Origin: Anaspis maculata
Lineage: Eukaryota > Arthropoda > Insecta > Coleoptera > Scraptiidae
DNA: 64,000 bases
Direction: 5' to 3'
Assembly: GCA_949128115.1 (NCBI GenBank)
Contig: OX421962.1
Location: forward strand, 44,415,745-44,479,744
Shown here: positions 1 to 15,575 of the stretch, piece after piece
How the letters are laid out: each line of letters starts with the position of its first letter
Position numbering within the stretch: position 1 is the first letter of the stretch
Notes under the pieces: generated by a model
The model's input: the letters and a program-made list of their open reading frames with translations, nothing else
What the model was told of the DNA's origin: nothing
Databases searched by the model: none
Made by a program: the position numbers and the translations under genes

Positions 1-1488
1 ATGTAAATATCAAAACTGATTCATGTTCGATTGAAACCTTCACTCCGCCCTGTTGGAAGTGTCAAACTCGAAAATCAATATTTTGCTTAATTTGAAAAAA
101 AAAAATAAAAAATATTTTCGCAATTTTTTTTCCTATCTCAACTGTCACGTTCAGCTTTGATGTAGACTGTCAACATCTTCACAAATTTTGAAGACAATAT
201 CTTCAGCCATAGGCAAAAAATCGCTAAATTTTTGATTTTTTTTTTGTTAAGTTAATTTTATTGATATCAACATATACGAGAAAAAAATCGGTATGAAACA
301 ATTTTTGTGGGCAATTTTATAGCCTTGATTTTTTATGAAACTTGATTGAATATCTCTGATGATTAGCGGAATATGAGCAGAAAATTGGATCGAAGGACCA
401 TTTTTCCAAGATGGCGGCTCGAGCTCAATAGGTAGAGTTGGGGACTTTTGGTATGTTTAACAGTACACCTTACCGGACATAACTGTCAAATTTCCAAAAC
501 TCCAACAGTTTTTTCCCTCAAACGGAAAAATTTGTTCTAATTTGACTGGCCTATTGTTCCGCTCTCATAAAACGCAATTTTTTCAATGAATATCTCGCTT
601 CGCAAATTATTCTGAATCATTTCACACAACGAAATAAAAGTACTTAACGGCCAAAATTCTGTGTAAAATAGTACACACAAATGAAAAACAATTCATACCC
701 TCTCAATTAAGTACCTACTTATTGCCTACCTACTTACTCAACTCTTAAAGAACAAAATTCACGGAATAAAGAATTATAACGTATATCCTCGAACGTATCT
801 ATACATGTGTATACAATATTCACATACAAATCACTTATACCAGTGGCATATTTAGCGTAATGGGGTGCTTGCCAATGAGATAGATTTGACTGAAAATACT
901 TTTGATCACCAACGAGAGTAATTAAGAGTATTTCGTAAAAATTTCCGGAAAATATATCCATTGGTCAGAAAAAAAAATCGATTTTTTTTTAAAAGGGTTG
1001 CTAACAGTAGGGAAACTTCGGTGCGGTTTTTATGTCTATATTTATCAAATATAGTGATGCAACTCTAACAGTTTTTTGAGTTTTCAATCCAAAAGTGCTG
1101 TTTGTTCAGTTTCAAGTATACCTATTTGTGACATCACAAATATATTTTTAGAACAAGCATTACGGCCGCAATTGTGAGAATTTGAGAAAAAGAATAAATA
1201 CGGATTCATTTTTTTAACCAACTCAACGATTGATTTCGAATTGTACTATAGGTACTCTTAGTTCATTTATGATGGACTGACTGACGGATGATGTAGAATG
1301 CGGCGACGGAATTTTGAGATAATTATATCCCAGATATACAGAGGGGTGTTCCAAAGTTAAATTGCGTCCGTTCAGGAAATGATGGGAAACCTCGAAGAAG
1401 TACTTTTTGAAAAATATATGTTAGAAACGAATAATAACAGAGCTATGGGCGTTCATAGCTCAACTTCAAGTAGTAGTTTATACACCAA
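1..1488. other. gene-free AT-rich flank
   Basis: No supported gene. The sequence is AT-rich with many homopolymer runs. One AAGATGGCGGC word lies near 409, like those in the array at 5.0-5.7 kb. No RNA gene or complete repeat was recognised. Confidence 0.5.
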
Positions 1489-1734
1489 GGGCCGTATTCA
1501 TACCTCGCTTTTAAGCTAAAAGCGCTATTAGAGCGATGCGCATTTAGGGGCATTCTCATATTTCAGTGTTCAAAAATACAAATTTACTCGCAAATTAATA
1601 GCAATTAAGTACATACAATCGCTCCCAAACGCAATAATGTATTTTTGAACACTGAAATAATTATGAGAAATGCCCCTAAATGCGCATCGCTCTAATAGCG
1701 CTTTTAGCTTAAAAGCGAGGTATGAATACGGCCC
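1489..1734. repeat. 246-bp foldback MITE (GGGCCGTATTCATA termini)
   Basis: The two ends are near-perfect reverse complements over about 75 bp, beginning GGGCCGTATTCATACCTCGC on the left and ending with its complement on the right. A further inner complementarity surrounds GTGTTCAAAAATAC. There is no coding capacity. I could not identify a clear target duplication, so the superfamily is unassigned. Confidence 0.85.
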
Positions 1735-3770
1735 TGGGATTAAAGTGAGTAGTTTTTATTCCCGCAGGTAAAGTTTGATAGGGCCCGAGGGCAGAAATTC
1801 ACCCAAGGGAATAAATATGAATGTCAGTCCCGTGGTGTATACAAGAATTTTCTCAATATCGAAGTACAATTTCCATGTACCAGTACCATTCATTCTTTCA
1901 AAGTTTGGCGTTTAAAGGGAGCGTGCGCTCCAATATAATGGCTTACAGCGCCTTTATTTTTGAAACGCGAACCCATGTTATGCGAGAGTTTATTTTCACC
2001 AGAAATTAAGGAACTTTCCTGTGTAAAATTTTTACAAATCGATATCGTGAAATCGAAATCGATATCGTGAAATCGAAAGTTATCATGAATTGAACACAAA
2101 CAATGAAATATTTCGTAGGTAGTCAATTTGTAGAATTTTCAAGCTTTTCCAGCCGACTGATAACAATGTGACTGAGTTATGATACCGTGTGTGATTGACC
2201 AAGAAGAGATCTATTCAACAGTGCAAAAATGTAATGCCTTGTATACAGACTTCCGGAGAAAATTCACAATTCACAAAATTACTCAGTGGGGTGAAAAATC
2301 GTACTTAGTAAAGAAGCGAAGGCAACCTCCCTTATCCACACCCCTGAAGAATGTTGATGGAACACGTTATTCATCATTGTTCAATACCGACTCATTCCAG
2401 TAAGCTCTGTTTCAAATTTGAACAAAATCGGTTGAGAAGTTTTAAAGTTATGAAGAAAAACCTATTTTCAAAGCTCAAAGTTTCTGACATATATGTATGC
2501 TTCCGGAAAAGTCTACCTCTTTTGAAGTTTCCCATAATTACCTGGAATGACGAAATTCAAATTTGGAACACCCAATACCCTGTATACCTAGGTACCCCTT
2601 CAAATTATTGGATTATCCTCAACTTGAAACCGTAATCTAAAGATTATTGACCGACTACTCATACTTCCAGACTGTAGTGAATAGGTCGTTTCGTTTGGGA
2701 TTTTTTTGATCGCGCATTTGCATTGCGCGAATTTCATAATTTCGTACACCGTAATTGAAAATTAGCCAAAGAAAATAATTAAGTGCACCCAAAATTCCAC
2801 AAATGACATTCTATAAACTCTGTATGAGCTCTGTTATGTAAAAAATCTTGTCGGCTATTGGCTGTTCCTAGGCAATAACAACGTAACGGTGCGTTTATGA
2901 AACGTTAATTGCTAGCTAGAAAATCGCCCATAAGTTTTGTGGAACTCGCTATAAGTTTGTTTTGTTCTCAATAATATTGAAATCAGAACCAAGTAGTTAG
3001 TACCCAAATAATTTCAGGTAGGTACGTATACCTAGTATCCTAGTAATAATCAGTTTCTTGATCAGTTTAATAGCCAATAATTATTTCATGTTTCACATGA
3101 ATGAAGAAGCCCAAGATGTGAAGTATGGTAGGAATAATACGGACGGATACCGGACATATTTATGTATATTATGGTCAGTGTATAGTGGAACGATACTACA
3201 ATGGTGAAATGAATTGGAGAGCTCCTCAATAAAAGCCAGATTGTATAGGGCAAACACGTAGGTATGAAAAAATACTACGGCCTACTGACCGAGGGCCTGA
3301 CTGAACCCGCAAGAGCCAAAAAACCGCTGACTCATGCCCAAGTAAAACATTATATTGTTTTCAATTTTGCGGTATCGCAAATTTCGAACAAAGAAACTAC
3401 CTACTATTCTATAATAAAAACAGAATTTGAAGATTCATTATTCTTATCATAAATAATATCACAAATGCTTAGATTTTCACGGTGATTCTGGCCACGTGCG
3501 AGTGCTGGTTGTAGCTTGTAGCGATAAATGCCCGACTCCGTAAGAGGAGGGCATTTTTCAAGGAGGGACAACCAGCCCGAGGAAAACGCTTGCTTAATAG
3601 TTATCAACAGTAATATCACAAGTGCTTAGATTTTCAGTAAAAATATACCAAGTGCAATTAAAATTATCGATAATTTTTGGAAAATATGCACGGATGCAAG
3701 TTTAGTTGGGAAAGAGTACGAGTGTAGGGCATCCACTCTCGGGATCTCGTTAGGTTTCCAATCCCGAAAA
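1735..3770. other. gene-free stretch with degraded repeat remnants
   Basis: No gene is supported. A 20-bp unit (ATCGATATCGTGAAATCGAA) is repeated in tandem near 2040-2080. Around 2340-2590 the text resembles the interior of the CAGGGTG foldbacks found later, including an ...ACCCTGTATA end near 2580, so this is probably a decayed member. Confidence 0.4.
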
Positions 3771-3836
3771 TCCCGGGATTTTTCCACCGAGATCCCGGGA
3801 TTTTTCCACCGAGATCCCGGGATTTTTTAAATGATG
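3771..3836. repeat. 22-bp tandem repeat, three copies
   Basis: The unit TCCCGGGATTTTTCCACCGA plus GA begins at 3771, 3793 and 3815. The third copy is incomplete. Each carries the palindrome CCCGGG. Confidence 0.85.
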
Positions 3837-3935
3837 CATCTTTTCACCTATCAGTTTGATGAAAAATGGAGTCAATGCAAGAAACACGGATTATTCAAGT
3901 AAGCACACCATAATTTGACACCATTATGAGTAATA

Positions 3936-4066
3936 CCGGGTGTTTATAAACGTCTGTGATCGCATCGCCTTTGGAATCCGCTTTCGATCACTATAATTGC
4001 GCCTGTTACTGCGTTTTTCGGCCTGACCCATGCCTGCCACGATCACAGTTTCTTATAAACACCCTG
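3936..4066. repeat. 131-bp TA-flanked foldback MITE
   Basis: The left end CCGGGTGTTTATAAACG and the right end TTATAAACACCCTG are inverted repeats that continue into a GTGATCG/CGATCAC pair. TA dinucleotides flank the element at 3934-3935 and 4067-4068. The termini match the larger CAGGGT foldback group of this window. Confidence 0.75.
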
Positions 4067-4375
4067 TAATTGTTATTATAAGTATACATATTCATTTTGC
4101 TAAAAAAACTAAGTATAGTACCTAATCCTTATTGTTGTATAATAATTGGTGGTAATTAATAGTAAATATTAATACATAATAATACTAGAATTATCAGGTG
4201 AGGTACATTACACTGAGGGCCAATCGAGGGCCAATATTTTCACACGAGATACCTTCCGGTTGCCTACAAAACACCATGGATATCTGTGGTACCTATTCAA
4301 CTTCCAGGCAAAGTTACCGGCCCTTGAAAACTAAAGAATATGTCCGAACTCATGGAATAAAACAGAAATGTACTA

Positions 4376-4908
4376 CAGTAATGTCTGGATAATCCGAACA
4401 GAAAGTTTGCAGACCCCGTTCGGACTACCAAAACGTTCGGATTATAGAATTCACACTAAATTATATCTATAATCCGAACGTGTTCAGTTTATAGATACCT
4501 TGTTCAACCATCAAAATGCTGCGAAAGTGCATTTAAAAATATGCAAATTATCCATGAAAGGTTTATTTTAAATTATTTCATATTATTTAATGGAAGCGTA
4601 CTGCCAGGGTAGCGTATGAACATTCAGACTCCAATTGACGCAAAATATCAGCTTTTTGTTGAAGATCAAGGTGACATGCTTCCGTGTTGAAGACATGGTT
4701 CAAATACAGCTTTCAATGAAAGCTGAGACTTACAAGCTCGCATAAAATGTTCGGTATTCTTTCGAAAGGCAGTACAAAGAAAAATAAGTAACAGTTCGGA
4801 TTACAGGATACAGGGGTTCGGATTATAGATATCATTTTACAGAATTGGGGTGTTCGGATTATAGAGTAGTTCGGATTATAGAGGGTTCGGATTATCCATA
4901 CATTACTG
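4376..4908. mobile_element. pogo/Tigger-like MITE
   Basis: The termini are CAGTAATGTCTGGATAATCC on the left and the complement of CAGTAATGTATGGATAATCC on the right, differing at one base. The flanks are TA at 4374-4375 and 4909-4910. CAG-start termini and TA duplication fit the pogo/Tigger branch of Tc1/mariner. Subterminal TTCGGATTATA words occur about eight times in both orientations (near 4391, 4429, 4465, 4795, 4819, 4851, 4868, 4885). No transposase frame is left in the 533 bp. Confidence 0.7.
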
Positions 4909-5029
4909 TAAATTGAAAACAAAACAATCAATTTTATATTCAGCAAGTATGTTTTGCTTTCTCGCAGAAAGTACGCATTATACAATGCAACTGCAATATC
5001 TTATTAATGCAAAATAAATACAAAAAATT

Positions 5030-5670
5030 CAGCTTGAAAATAAAGAACGTCCATACGAGACTGAAGTTTCAAGTTCCATGACAATCCCTTCATTATTAAC
5101 AGATTTCAATATGGCGACCAAGATGGCGGCGATATCATGAAATCTACCTTGAAAATTATAATGTTATACAAGACAAGGATAAGTTCCAAAATTCATGAAA
5201 ATCCCTCCACTGATAACAGATTTCAATATGGTGGCCAAGATGGTGATGGAATCATGAAATTTACCTTGACAATGAGAATGTTCATACGAGACAAAAGCAG
5301 GTTCCAAGTTTCATGACAATCGTTCCACTAATAAGAGATTTCAATATGGCAGCCAAAATGACGGCGGGATCATGGAATTCAGCTTGAAAATAAGAATGAT
5401 CACACGTGACAAGGGTTAGTTCCAAGTTCCATCAAAATCGTTCCACTAATAAGAAATTTGAATATGGCGGCCAAGATGGCGGCGGAATCATGAAATTTAG
5501 CTTGAAAATGAGAATGTTCATACAAGACAAAAATAAGTTCCAAGTTTGATGTCAATCGTTCCACTAATAAGATATTTCAATATGGCGGCCAAGATGGCGG
5601 CGGAACCATGAAATTTAGCTTGAAAATAAGAATGATCACACGTGACAAGGGTAAGTTCCAAGTTTCATGG
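5030..5670. repeat. 118-bp tandem array (about five units)
   Basis: The phrase TTTCAATATGG recurs at about 5104, 5221, 5339, 5458 (TTTGAATATGG) and 5576, a period of about 118 bp. Most units contain a form of CCAAGATGGCGGCGG followed by ATCATGAAATT. Units differ by scattered substitutions. No protein coding is evident. Confidence 0.85.
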
Positions 5671-6740
5671 GAATCATGAAATTCCATCTCCAATAAATAT
5701 GCGTCGCCGACATGAAAATTGCTCAAAACCGCCCCCAATCACTTTAAAATGAAAAACATGAACCCGAAGACAAAGCGATCCTATTTTCTCATTATATGAA
5801 TAGCTCACTAAAAATGGGGAAGGATAGGCTATTTTTGTCGCCGCCCCCAGATTCCGCCCCCAAACGAAAAAAAGTGCAATTTCCACGACTGTCACTGTTT
5901 GATATGTTTCCTCAAACATTTAGAAACTGCCAACTCAAATCGAGCAACATTTGCTCAGCCGAACGCTGTCGCTCTCACATGCCGCCCCCAAAGTAAGAGA
6001 TAAATGAGAAACATAAACCCGAAGACACAGCGATCGAAGTCTTTCGCTATATGAATAGCTGGCTGGAAATGGGAAAGGATAGGCAACTTTTGATATGGCG
6101 CCGCCTCCAGCTTCCGCCCCCCCCCCCCTTCCCCAAAAGTGCAAATTTCAACAGTTTACACTGATTTACATGTTTATGTTACCTCAAACATTTGGAAAAT
6201 CCCAACTCAAAGTATGCAACCATTCCTTTGCCGAACGCTGCCGCTCCCACACGCCGCCCCCAAAGTAAGAGATAAATGTAAAACATAAACCTGAAGACAA
6301 AGCGATCTGATTCTTCCGCTATATAGATAGCTTACTGAAAATGGGTGAAAAATAGGCTAATTTAATTAGTCGCCGCCTCCAGCTCCCGCCCCCAAACAAA
6401 AAATGCAACTTTCACAATTTTCACTGATTGTCATACTCACTTGAACATGAAGAAACTTCAGCTCAAACTGTCCAACATTTACTTTGCCGATTGCTGCCGT
6501 CCCCACACGCCGCCCCCGAAGTAAGAGATAAATGTAAAACATGAACCCAGAGACATAACGATCCAATTCTTCCACTATATAGATAGCCGACTAAAATTGA
6601 AGAAGAATAGATTACTATTGATTAGTCGCCGCCCCCAGCTCCTGCCCCCAAACAGAAAAATATTGATTATTGAAATAATTTTCATTCAAATCCATTTTAT
6701 TGGCAAGTACCCCATTCCGATAACAAAATATCACGCTAGC
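5671..6740. repeat. 262-bp GC-box array, copy 1
   Basis: Units carry the signature CGCCGCCCCCAAAGTAAGAG near 5981, 6255 and 6511, plus a second CCGCCCCCA box and the phrase GACATAGCGATCTAATTC or a variant. The same composite repeat occurs at 24.03-28.82 kb and 44.34-46.41 kb. All three end in a shared tail beginning ATTTTCATTCAAATC. In this copy the tail is lost after about 6740. Confidence 0.85.
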
Positions 6741-10207
<3,467 letters not shown>

Positions 10208-10211
10208 TTAA

Positions 10212-10844
10212 GAGTCCTCTGTACGCTTAGAGTGGCTCCAACTAAAATGCTTCTTAATCGAAGCCAGTGATTTTCTTTGAACTAGCATTTGGAGATTCCA
10301 CTTCATATCTCTATATAAACATGTTACCGGAAAAAAATCCGAGAAAAACCGATCACAGCCGAAGATAGTCAAATCTTACGCGCGCCACCCTAGGGCCTTT
10401 ATTTGACTTGAAACAATAATCATTTTTTTCAGGGTGGACTCTCAACAGTACTCTGCATAATCGTACCGGGTGGTTTTTCAGTAAAAAAATTTCAGCTGAA
10501 GTTATGGGGCTCCAAATTTTTGAGCATTTTTTCAACAATTTTCACAGCCAAATAACTTTGGCTCCAGATATTTTATTGAAAAATCACCCAGTACGTTGGT
10601 GCAGAATACTGTAGAGAGTCCACCTTGGAAAAAGAAATTTTCTTCCAAGTCAAATAAAGGCCCTAGGATGGCGCCCGTAAAATTTGACTATCTTCGGCTG
10701 TGATCGGCTTTTCTCGGATTTTTTTCCTTTCACATGTTTTTATGGAGATATGAAGTATAATCACCAAATACCAGTTGAAAGAGAATAACCGCCTTCGATT
10801 TAGAGGCCTTTTAGTCGGAGCTGCTTCAAGCGTACAGAGGACTC
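10212..10844. mobile_element. TTAA-flanked foldback, copy 1 (piggyBac-like TSD)
   Basis: The element starts GAGTCCTCTGTACGCTTAGA and ends with the complement, with two long arms meeting near 10530. TTAA precedes it (10208-10211) and TTAG follows (10845-10848), which looks like a mutated TTAA. It is 633 bp and non-coding. Two relatives lie at 38096-38631 and 41736-42366. TTAA duplication is characteristic of piggyBac, but TIR identity was not testable here. Confidence 0.75.
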
Positions 10845-11029
10845 TTAGAGTGTGCGTATATACAGGATTAGGATGTTTGCAAACTTAGGGTAGAAAATTG
10901 AACAGCAGGTAGGGAAATGCTCTAAAAGCGCCGGGAGAATTTAAAAAAATATATGATTCCTATTTTTGGAAATATTGAGGGTCAAAAGGTGGTCCTTCGA
11001 CCCCTTCTATTTCCGTTATTTCAAGAGAA

Positions 11030-11930
11030 ATTGGTTAACTCTTTTCATCAGACCAAAAACCAAATTTTTTTTAAGCTTTGAATGTGTTTTTGTGTTCTGT
11101 TTAGTGTACATGGTGAGTCATGAATCCTTAAAATCTATTTTTTTTCGAAAATGCTCGTGAAAAGTTCTAGAGGTTATAAAACTGATATACTGATTCAAAA
11201 ATGGCGCATTTCCTCCCGTGTACGTTGTGGGAGACGTTGAGGGAGCACGAAAAAAATAGTAAAAAAAAATTGGCTCATTTATCCATCGAGTTATGAAGAG
11301 GTGAAGTTAGAATTTAACTTCTTCAGTTTGCATGATTTTAAAGCAAAGCATTGTTACTTGCGAACAGTCACATGTCGTTAGTAGTTCCCGATTGAAATTT
11401 TTTCTTGCAATTGAGATTTGAGTCGTATTTTCAAATTTCAAAATTCGTCTTTCACCTCACAAGTGCCGTGAAAATACATGTGGCAAGTATGTTTGGTATG
11501 GTCTGGCAGGTTCTACGGAGTTTCCAGGGTAACAATACAATAATGCTATTGTGATGGCGTGATCCCTGTTGTGATGTACCGGTTTGATTTGAAGGTGCCA
11601 GGTAGGTACTAATGCGATGCTGCCAGATTGGACAGATTTGTTTTTGTTAATAACTTGCGAATCGAAGCCGATTAATTTTTTTAATTATTTTTCCCATGCT
11701 CCGTTAACGTCCACTATAACGTGCCCGAAAGGAAATGCGCCATTTTTGAATCACCCTGTAGAGCAACAAATAACAGACATAGTTTCTATTTACGGAATTT
11801 TCTGCATGCATTTTTGAAGAAAACAGGATTTTCAGGACTTACGATTCACCCTGTATAGTTATTAAAATAAAACAAATTCAAAGGTTCAGAAACATTGCTT
11901 TTTGGTCTGTTGAAAAGAGTTTACTACACT
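11030..11930. repeat. diverged foldback of about 0.9 kb
   Basis: TTAACTCTTTTCATCAGACC near 11035 mirrors GGTCTGTTGAAAAGAGTTTA near 11909. ATTCAAAAATGGCGCATTTCC near 11191 mirrors GGAAATGCGCCATTTTTGAAT near 11731. ACCCTGTA words occur at the inner and outer junctions. Arms are imperfect and no coding region is present. Confidence 0.65.
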
Positions 11931-12742
11931 GAAATCTTTCAAAATGATGTCAATTCAAGCGTCTAGCCGCAGTCAGTCACAGCGCAGAAACAATATGTCA
12001 AGTTTAAATGAGCAAGCTCAGCAAGCTGAGGTAAAATATTATTCATACAGGCTCCAGAGAATAGATAACTTCACTTGCGACGTGCTTAAAAAAATCCCCT
12101 CAATAATTTGAGGTGGTTTTGAGGGAAAGGAATCTTAATAATTTAGAAAAATTCTGAAACGACTTAAACATTATGTTTCAATTCAATGGTATTTTTTTCC
12201 ATCAATTTTGTGGTCAAATTCTATGAAAAACTAGAATTTCAAAATTTTTGTCAGTTCTTTGGATAGATTGAAACAATCTCAATAATTTATTATTAGGATT
12301 TTTTAAAATATTTTTACATCAATTCTGTGGAAGCATTCTATATTACACTAAATTTTCAGGATGTTTGTTTGTAAAGTATATTTTATAGTAGTTTACGATA
12401 CGAGATAGCTGTTACATAAGTGGTTTTCAGACATGAAGCCGAAATTTGCAGAACGAGGGCGCAGCCCGAGTTCTGTAAGAGGCTGAGAGTCGGAAAATAT
12501 CTTGTGTAACAAGCCTCGAGTGTTATACAACATTTTACGTGTTTGTTCCAGTGCAAATTGTGAAAATGTTTAGTTTTTGAGGTTATTTTGACAAGTGTCA
12601 AATTAAGTACATGAACTGTAAAATCCATATACAGCTTATATAAAAGTCTTTATAGCTTATGTATCAACACAACAAACACGTAAACAATCATATAACATTA
12701 GATGTATGGGTATAAGTTCTAACACACATTAAAAACTTGATG
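11931..12742. other. gene-free stretch
   Basis: AT-rich. A short imperfect hairpin containing GAACGAGGGCGCAGCCCGAG lies near 12452. No gene is supported. Confidence 0.4.
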
Positions 12743-13006
12743 TATCTGGCTCAGTAAGCCAGATATTTTGTCTTACAGTCCAGCAAACACAATAAGCGGA
12801 ATCCATGACGTCACCGATCACACACTTGTTGATTTCAACACTAGCCAGTACTAGGACTCTTTCACTTACCATACATGGACTCACCATAGCAATGAATACT
12901 GGCTGATGTTAAAATCAACAAGTGTGTGATCGGTGACGTCGTCATGAATTCCGATTATTGTGGTTGCTGGGCTGCAAGGCAGAATATCTGGCTTACTGGG
13001 CCAGGT
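12743..13006. repeat. 264-bp foldback with CRE-like core
   Basis: The ends TATCTGGCTCAGTAAGCCAG and the complementary ATATCTGGCTTACTGGGCCAG pattern delimit a hairpin. The arms also pair over TGTTGATTT and ACACACTTG. The left arm has TGACGTCA at 12806-12813, a perfect cAMP-response-type octamer. The right arm retains GGTGACGTCGTCA near 12933. Confidence 0.8.
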
Positions 13007-13590
13007 ACAGACATCGGCGACACATCAATGGAAAGCCCATAGAAAGGGGATTCTTTTTCCTCTAAAGTATTTTGTTTTGTTGATCATGAATTTTCGAATT
13101 CTTGTGACTCGCCCGATAAAAATTGCATTTTCTTGGAAACTAGAGCACCTACAAGCATCGGCGCCCCCTCAAAAGAAAGCTGAAAGGTTAGGCTTCCTCC
13201 CAATACTCCCAATACTCCCAAACTTTTTTTGTTCCTAGATATTTTCTGAAATAATCGTGCTGGGTTGTTTTAGCTGGGACACCATATATGGATGGAGCCA
13301 CTGCGATTCTTGGGAAATGATACAAAATTGTTTTCCATTGAGAAAAAGATGAAAATGGTTATTTTGACCAGGTGAAGAATTTTTTCCTCAAGTGCGACGA
13401 ACGAGGGGTAAACCACCTTGGAAATTTGGTGTACACTTTCATGAAAATCATTGAAAATCATTTAGAAATCATTTGGAAATCGGTGTACAAAAATTCCGTC
13501 AGTGGTTTACCCCTCGGCGACGAATGACCCAAGTGAAAAACCGATGCTGTCAATATTCACTATAGAGTTGTATGCTTCCTTTAGGATATA

Positions 13591-14188
13591 CAGAGTGTTT
13601 CAGTGACTTTGCATAATACTTCGGGAGGTGATTCCTCTCAAAAAAGTAAGTCGAAACGTAAGAGTAATTTTTTTCCCAAAGTGCTCCCTGAGGGAGTTAC
13701 AGCTCCTCAAAGGTACAAAGTGCAACAAAGTTTTCAATTATTTGCTCAAAAACTGTCAAAGGTAAGAGCTTTATATTCAATGTTTTCGATAGACTCGTTC
13801 AATCCAAAACTTTCATTCCTCCTACATTTTTTCCGTAGGAGGCATCGTTCTGAAGTAAAAGTAAAAAAAACACGGACGTGTCATGAATAATTTTCAACGT
13901 AATCCCAATCCCCTCTAATTTCACTGCCACTGGTTCGATTTATTTAGAACTTTGCATGTACATTTGCACTGTTGAGAGAAACTTCTCTATACCAAATTTG
14001 ACGTTACTACTCCTACCTTCAACGGTTTTCCAGCAAATAATCAAAAACTTTGTTTAACTTCGTACCTTTGAGGTGCTTTAACTCCCTTAGGAAGCATTTC
14101 AGGGAAAAATTTTACTCACATTTTTCGACTTATTTTCTTGAGAGGAATCACCTCCCAAAGTATTATGCAAGGTCACCGAAACACCCTG
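13591..14188. mobile_element. TA-flanked CAGRGTG foldback, 598 bp
   Basis: The left end CAGAGTGTTTCAGTGACTTT pairs with the right end, which reads CGAAACACCCTG. TA lies on both sides (13589-13590, 14189-14190). The arms share GGGAGGTGATTCCTCTCAA and GGGAGTTACAGCTCCTCAAA-type text. The short ORFs inside are mirror images of arm sequence, not genes. Confidence 0.8.
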
Positions 14189-15017
14189 TATACAGCAATA
14201 ATCAACGGTGATTTGGTAGGAAGTTCTTGCATCCAAAACTTGGGATGGATCGACTTCAAGAACCCTGAAGAGCAATCTTGCCGAAGGAAATTGCTTCTTC
14301 ATCAAATGACATATTTTCACACCAACCCGTCCATATAAGATCTGCTAAGGCCCGGCCTAAATTATACTCGTGTATTGCAGGGCATCAGGGATAGATGCTT
14401 TTGCCATAGCGAAGCCTCTTGAACACGTTTTTACCGCTTCCAGCAAAGTATATACTACTTATACTAACGAAGTAACAACAATCGTTTGAAAAAAGATCAG
14501 TTCGACTGGAAAAGATGTCGCGTGGATGTCTTTTTGTTCTGCTGCGGGCTTCCGGAGAAAAAATGGGAAAATTTAGAGATTAAATCTGCTGATACGTCCT
14601 GATTTATGGGAGAGTGCGTAGCACGAGGCAAAAATTCATTAATATTGTGTTACGACCATTCTCATGAAAAATGTTGTTTATAGTGCTTGCATGACAAAAT
14701 TTCAGCTGGAGTATACTGGCGGCTGAAAAGCACGTCCTGTGCTGTGTGCTTGTGCGGTTGAAGCTGATTAAATAAATACAGGTACCTATTTGTTTTTGTG
14801 TACTTGCAAGAGTGTGCTTTTTTTAAATATTTACCACGCAATAGGTACTTCAGTTTCGGGCATAAAGATTTTATAACAAACGTAAAAATCGACACACTAG
14901 AATTGCACTTGATTCAAGTCACTTACATTTACAACCAAATCGATTTCAGCACAATTTGCCGAAAGTATCCAAATCAAACATAACGTAACGACAGAATCGT
15001 TATACATACCGGAAGTC
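14189..15017. other. gene-free stretch
   Basis: No gene, RNA or complete repeat was recognised. Confidence 0.4.
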
Positions 15018-15575
15018 GGAAAACTAAATACTAAATCGATATAAGTTTGCACATACGATTTCTTGAGTGTTTTTTATTTAGAAACATGAAATACACCGAC
15101 CGCCCGACACACATTGACGGTTCGGAATAATTCACAATCCGATTACGAATACAAATTTGACATTTTCACAAGGCATTCAGACAATAGAACTTCCAATTCG
15201 GCTGGTGCATGGCTGACGCTGCTGTGCGTGAATGTATTGTAAAAAGGCCAAATCTGCAATCGGATTGGTTAAAAAAATGGCCTTATAAATAGCTGTATTA
15301 CACTACACATTTTCCTGTACAATTTCTTGTACAATCAGCCAAAATAGTGTCAAAAAACAATGAACTTGATTGTTTAACTGACAGATTGTACAAGAAGTTG
15401 TACAAGAAATTGTGTAGTGTAATACAGCTATTAGAATAATTTTTATTGAAACGATATTCAACCATTGGATTGTGAATGTTGATGTTTTTCACTAGTTCTT
15501 CTAAATAAAAAAAAAACTCAAGAAATCGTGTGTGCAAACTTATATCGATTTAGTTTTCAACGACTTCCGATACAA
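15018..15575. repeat. nested hairpin pair
   Basis: Outer arms: AAATCGATATAAGTTTGCAC near 15033 and GTGTGCAAACTTATATCGATT near 15531, each flanked by CTTCCG/CGGAAG text. An inner hairpin lies at 15288-15432 with ends AATAGCTGTATTACACTACA and the complement. The inner one is a separate small MITE inserted in, or forming the loop of, the outer one. Confidence 0.75.
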
